Notes under the pieces: model-generated
What the model was told of the DNA's origin: nothing
What the model saw: only the letters and a program-made list of their open reading frames with translations
The model's database searches: none
Assembly (NCBI GenBank): GCA_030685025.1
Contig: JAUXWC010000061.1
Span: 1 to 64,000 of the forward strand
DNA length: 64,000 nt
Origin: Rhodoferax sp.
Lineage (GTDB): Bacteria; Pseudomonadota; Gammaproteobacteria; Burkholderiales; Burkholderiaceae_C
Reading direction: 5' to 3'
Position numbers and translations under genes: made by a program
Shown here: piece after piece, positions 62,596 through 64,000 of the stretch
Position numbering within the stretch: position 1 is the stretch's first letter
Layout: each line of letters begins with the position of its first letter

Positions 62596-62618
62596 GTGCC
62601 CCTTTCGCGCCTTTGAGA

Positions 62619-62644
62619 AAGCCCGTTTCTTAGCGGGCTTTTTT
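62619..62644 (+). terminator. Rho-independent terminator of the desaturase gene
   Basis: AAGCCCG and CGGGCTT flank TTTCTTAG and are followed by a T-run. It is 24 bp after the desaturase stop. Confidence 0.85.
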
Positions 62645-62687
62645 GTGCGTTAGCCGTTTGTGGACTGGTGCTTTTATTGCGCGCTTC

Positions 62688-62775
62688 AGATCCGTCGGGC
62701 CGTACGTTTTGCTCCGTGTCCCCCGGCCTTCGGCCTCCTCCTTTACCTGCGCAAAACGCACAGCCCGACGGATCT
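62688..62775 (+). repeat. Structured palindromic element, copy A
   Basis: The outer stem AGATCCGTCGGGC (62688-62700) pairs with GCCCGACGGATCT (62763-62775). The second stem CGTTTTGC (62705-62712) pairs with GCAAAACG (62751-62758). Inside, TCCGTGTCCCCC is followed by the hairpin GGCC-TTC-GGCC (62725-62735) and TCCTCCTTTACCTGC. The core is shared with copy B in opposite orientation. Confidence 0.85.
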
Positions 62776-62840
62776 CGCGGGGAGTGACGTGTCAACAGCA
62801 TTGGATTGAACTCCCTTTGCGCGCCAACCGCTCCGGCAGT

Positions 62841-62922
62841 TGGCAAGGGGCAGGTCTTTTGCGTAGGTAAAGGAGGAGCCCGTAGGGCGGGGGACACGGA
62901 GTAAAAGGCCTGCCCCTTGCCA
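62841..62922 (-). repeat. Structured palindromic element, copy B
   Basis: TGGCAAGGGGCAGG (62841-62854) pairs with CCTGCCCCTTGCCA (62909-62922). The stem continues through TCTTTTGC and GTAAAAGG to 22 bp with two G-T pairs. Read on the minus strand the core is TCCGTGTCCCCC, hairpin GCCC-TAC-GGGC, then TCCTCCTTTACCTAC. The outer stem sequence is unrelated to copy A. Confidence 0.85.
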
Positions 62923-62969
62923 GCGGCGGGCGAGAGAAGAAGAGAACTTCGCCTGCAAAGTGCAGACGA

Positions 62970-62993
62970 AAAAAAGCCCGCACAGGGCGGGCT
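62970..62993 (-). terminator. Rho-independent terminator of rpmB-rpmG
   Basis: On the minus strand AGCCCGC and GCGGGCT pair over a 5-base loop, followed by a run of seven Ts. It is 24 bp after the rpmG stop. Confidence 0.88.
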
Positions 62994-63017
62994 CTTCTGG
63001 ACTGAGGAGAATCCGAA

Positions 63018-63188
63018 TTACTTCAGCTTCATTTCCTTGTAGTCCACATGTTTGCGAGCTTTGGGATCAAATTTCTTGATCAACATCTTCTCGGGCATGA
63101 GTTTCTTGTTCTTGCTGGTGGTGTAGAAGTGACCAGTACCTGCTGTCGATTCCAGCTTGATTTTTTCGCGTCCGCCTTTGGTTGCCAT
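63018..63188 (-). CDS. rpmG: Ribosomal protein bL33
   Basis: The 56-residue protein reads [20 protein letters not shown] and then [20 protein letters not shown], ending YKEMKLK. This is bL33 of the Cys-free type, binding the 50S subunit. It follows rpmB on the minus strand with 52 bp between, where a short palindrome lies. A strong terminator follows it. Confidence 0.97.
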   Translation of the reverse strand: MATKGGREKIKLESTAGTGHFYTTSKNKKLMPEKMLIKKFDPKARKHVDYKEMKLK

Positions 63189-63200
63189 GGTGTTCCTTTC

Positions 63201-63232
63201 AGTTGGGGACAGAGCTAAAGGTCAGTCCCCAA
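63201..63232. repeat. Short inverted repeat between rpmB and rpmG
   Basis: TTGGGGAC (63203-63210) pairs with GTCCCCAA (63225-63232), with AGAGCTAAAG in the loop. It carries the GGACAGAG core of the dispersed family but lacks the ATCAG ends. Confidence 0.6.
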
Positions 63233-63240
63233 GATAATTG

Positions 63241-63474
63241 TTAAGCCTGACCCCGTGCGCGCAGATCCGCGAGCACAACATCAATACCGTTCTTGTCGAT
63301 CAAACGCAGACCGGCGTTGGAGATCCGCAGACGAATCCAACGGTTTTCGGTCTCGACCCAGAAACGGCGGTATTGCAGGTTCGGCAGGAACCGGCGCTTG
63401 GTTTTGTTGTTGGCGTGGGAAACATTGTTCCCGACCATGGGGCCTTTGCCCGTGACTTCACATACGCGTGCCAT
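63241..63474 (-). CDS. rpmB: Ribosomal protein bL28
   Basis: The 77-residue protein starts [20 protein letters not shown] and has [19 protein letters not shown] and a C-terminal [10 protein letters not shown]. This matches bL28 of the large subunit. It leads the rpmB-rpmG pair. Upstream on the minus strand is a long leader with a TATAAT-like box near 63631-63636 that may be its promoter. Confidence 0.97.
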   Translation of the reverse strand: MARVCEVTGKGPMVGNNVSHANNKTKRRFLPNLQYRRFWVETENRWIRLRISNAGLRLIDKNGIDVVLADLRARGQA

Positions 63475-63685
63475 TAGGACACTCCGATACTGATTTAACA
63501 GCCGACCGCGGGAGGCGGGAATCTTGCGACTCCTGCCCGGCAACTCAGCCTCACCTCGCCAGAAGATAGGGTGGCGGTAACCCGATTTGCCCCCACAGCC
63601 AGAACATGGCGATTTCAGCAAAGCCTTGGATTATAACGATTCCCAGGAAAACCGGCGCAGCCAGCCCCCGGGTTTGGGATTCGTC

Positions 63686-64000
<315 letters not shown>

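Noticed and set aside
62643..62958. Short frames across the structured elements that share an LLRVPRP-like segment
   Set aside because: The similarity comes from the inverted copies of the palindromic core. No start sites or codon bias support translation.

Overview
The window looks like a chromosomal segment of a betaproteobacterium of the order Burkholderiales, most likely Comamonadaceae (Rhodoferax/Polaromonas-like). The basis is high GC, an imuA-imuB-dnaE2 damage-tolerance cassette, the ribF-ileS-lspA block, a DUF1631 protein, rpmB-rpmG, and many short dispersed palindromes of the kind common in that family. Genus is inference; no rRNA gene is present.

Layout. 0-3.5 kb is accessory: gene remnants, a truncated NucS-like nuclease, and a HipA-like kinase paired with a DUF3037 protein. 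3.5-12.4 kb is an envelope block on the minus strand: a SPOR/DUF2628 protein, glutathione peroxidase, a lipoprotein-MlaD-MlaE lipid-transport set with no ATPase gene, and DUF3999-DUF2339 membrane proteins. 12.5-26.5 kb is a stress-rich region. It holds a Usp / metallo-beta-lactamase RNase / Usp operon; an IS200-type element flanked by two genes broken mid-sequence (an MFS carrier and an ACP-acyl-AMP ligase-acyltransferase fusion); a DUF302-DUF4395 unit behind a CsoR-like operator; and a hibernation factor / zinc ribbon / TerC / Usp / SbtA / SbtB / Usp gene series, with a divergent NhaR-like LysR gene.

27.5-35.3 kb carries a 213-bp MITE-like element, imuA, imuB and dnaE2, with a four-module rhodanese gene lying between imuB and dnaE2. 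35.3-46.4 kb has a subtilase, an orphan GspJ-like pseudopilin, a GGDEF/EAL enzyme, a FeeM-like acyltransferase, a DUF3016 protein, an EF-G paralogue, tRNA-Ala(CGC), a PilJ-type sensor domain protein and a small hibernation factor. 46.5-64 kb is mainly core metabolism: lspA, ileS, ribF, an HNH nuclease, a DUF1631 protein, two acyl-CoA dehydrogenases, YceH-like DUF480, purN, fumC, an RsmB-like methyltransferase, an acyl desaturase, rpmG, rpmB and the 3' part of trxB.

The most unusual signals are in the non-coding structure. One dispersed palindrome family repeatedly sits at gene ends, supplying stop codons and coding tails, and at 51.2 kb one copy appears nested inside another. A second palindrome is inserted in frame in dnaE2. 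Two oppositely oriented copies of one structured motif at 62.7-62.9 kb have unrelated outer stems and a compensatory base-pair change in the apical hairpin. A near-perfect CsoR-like palindrome fills the promoter spacer of the DUF302 unit.
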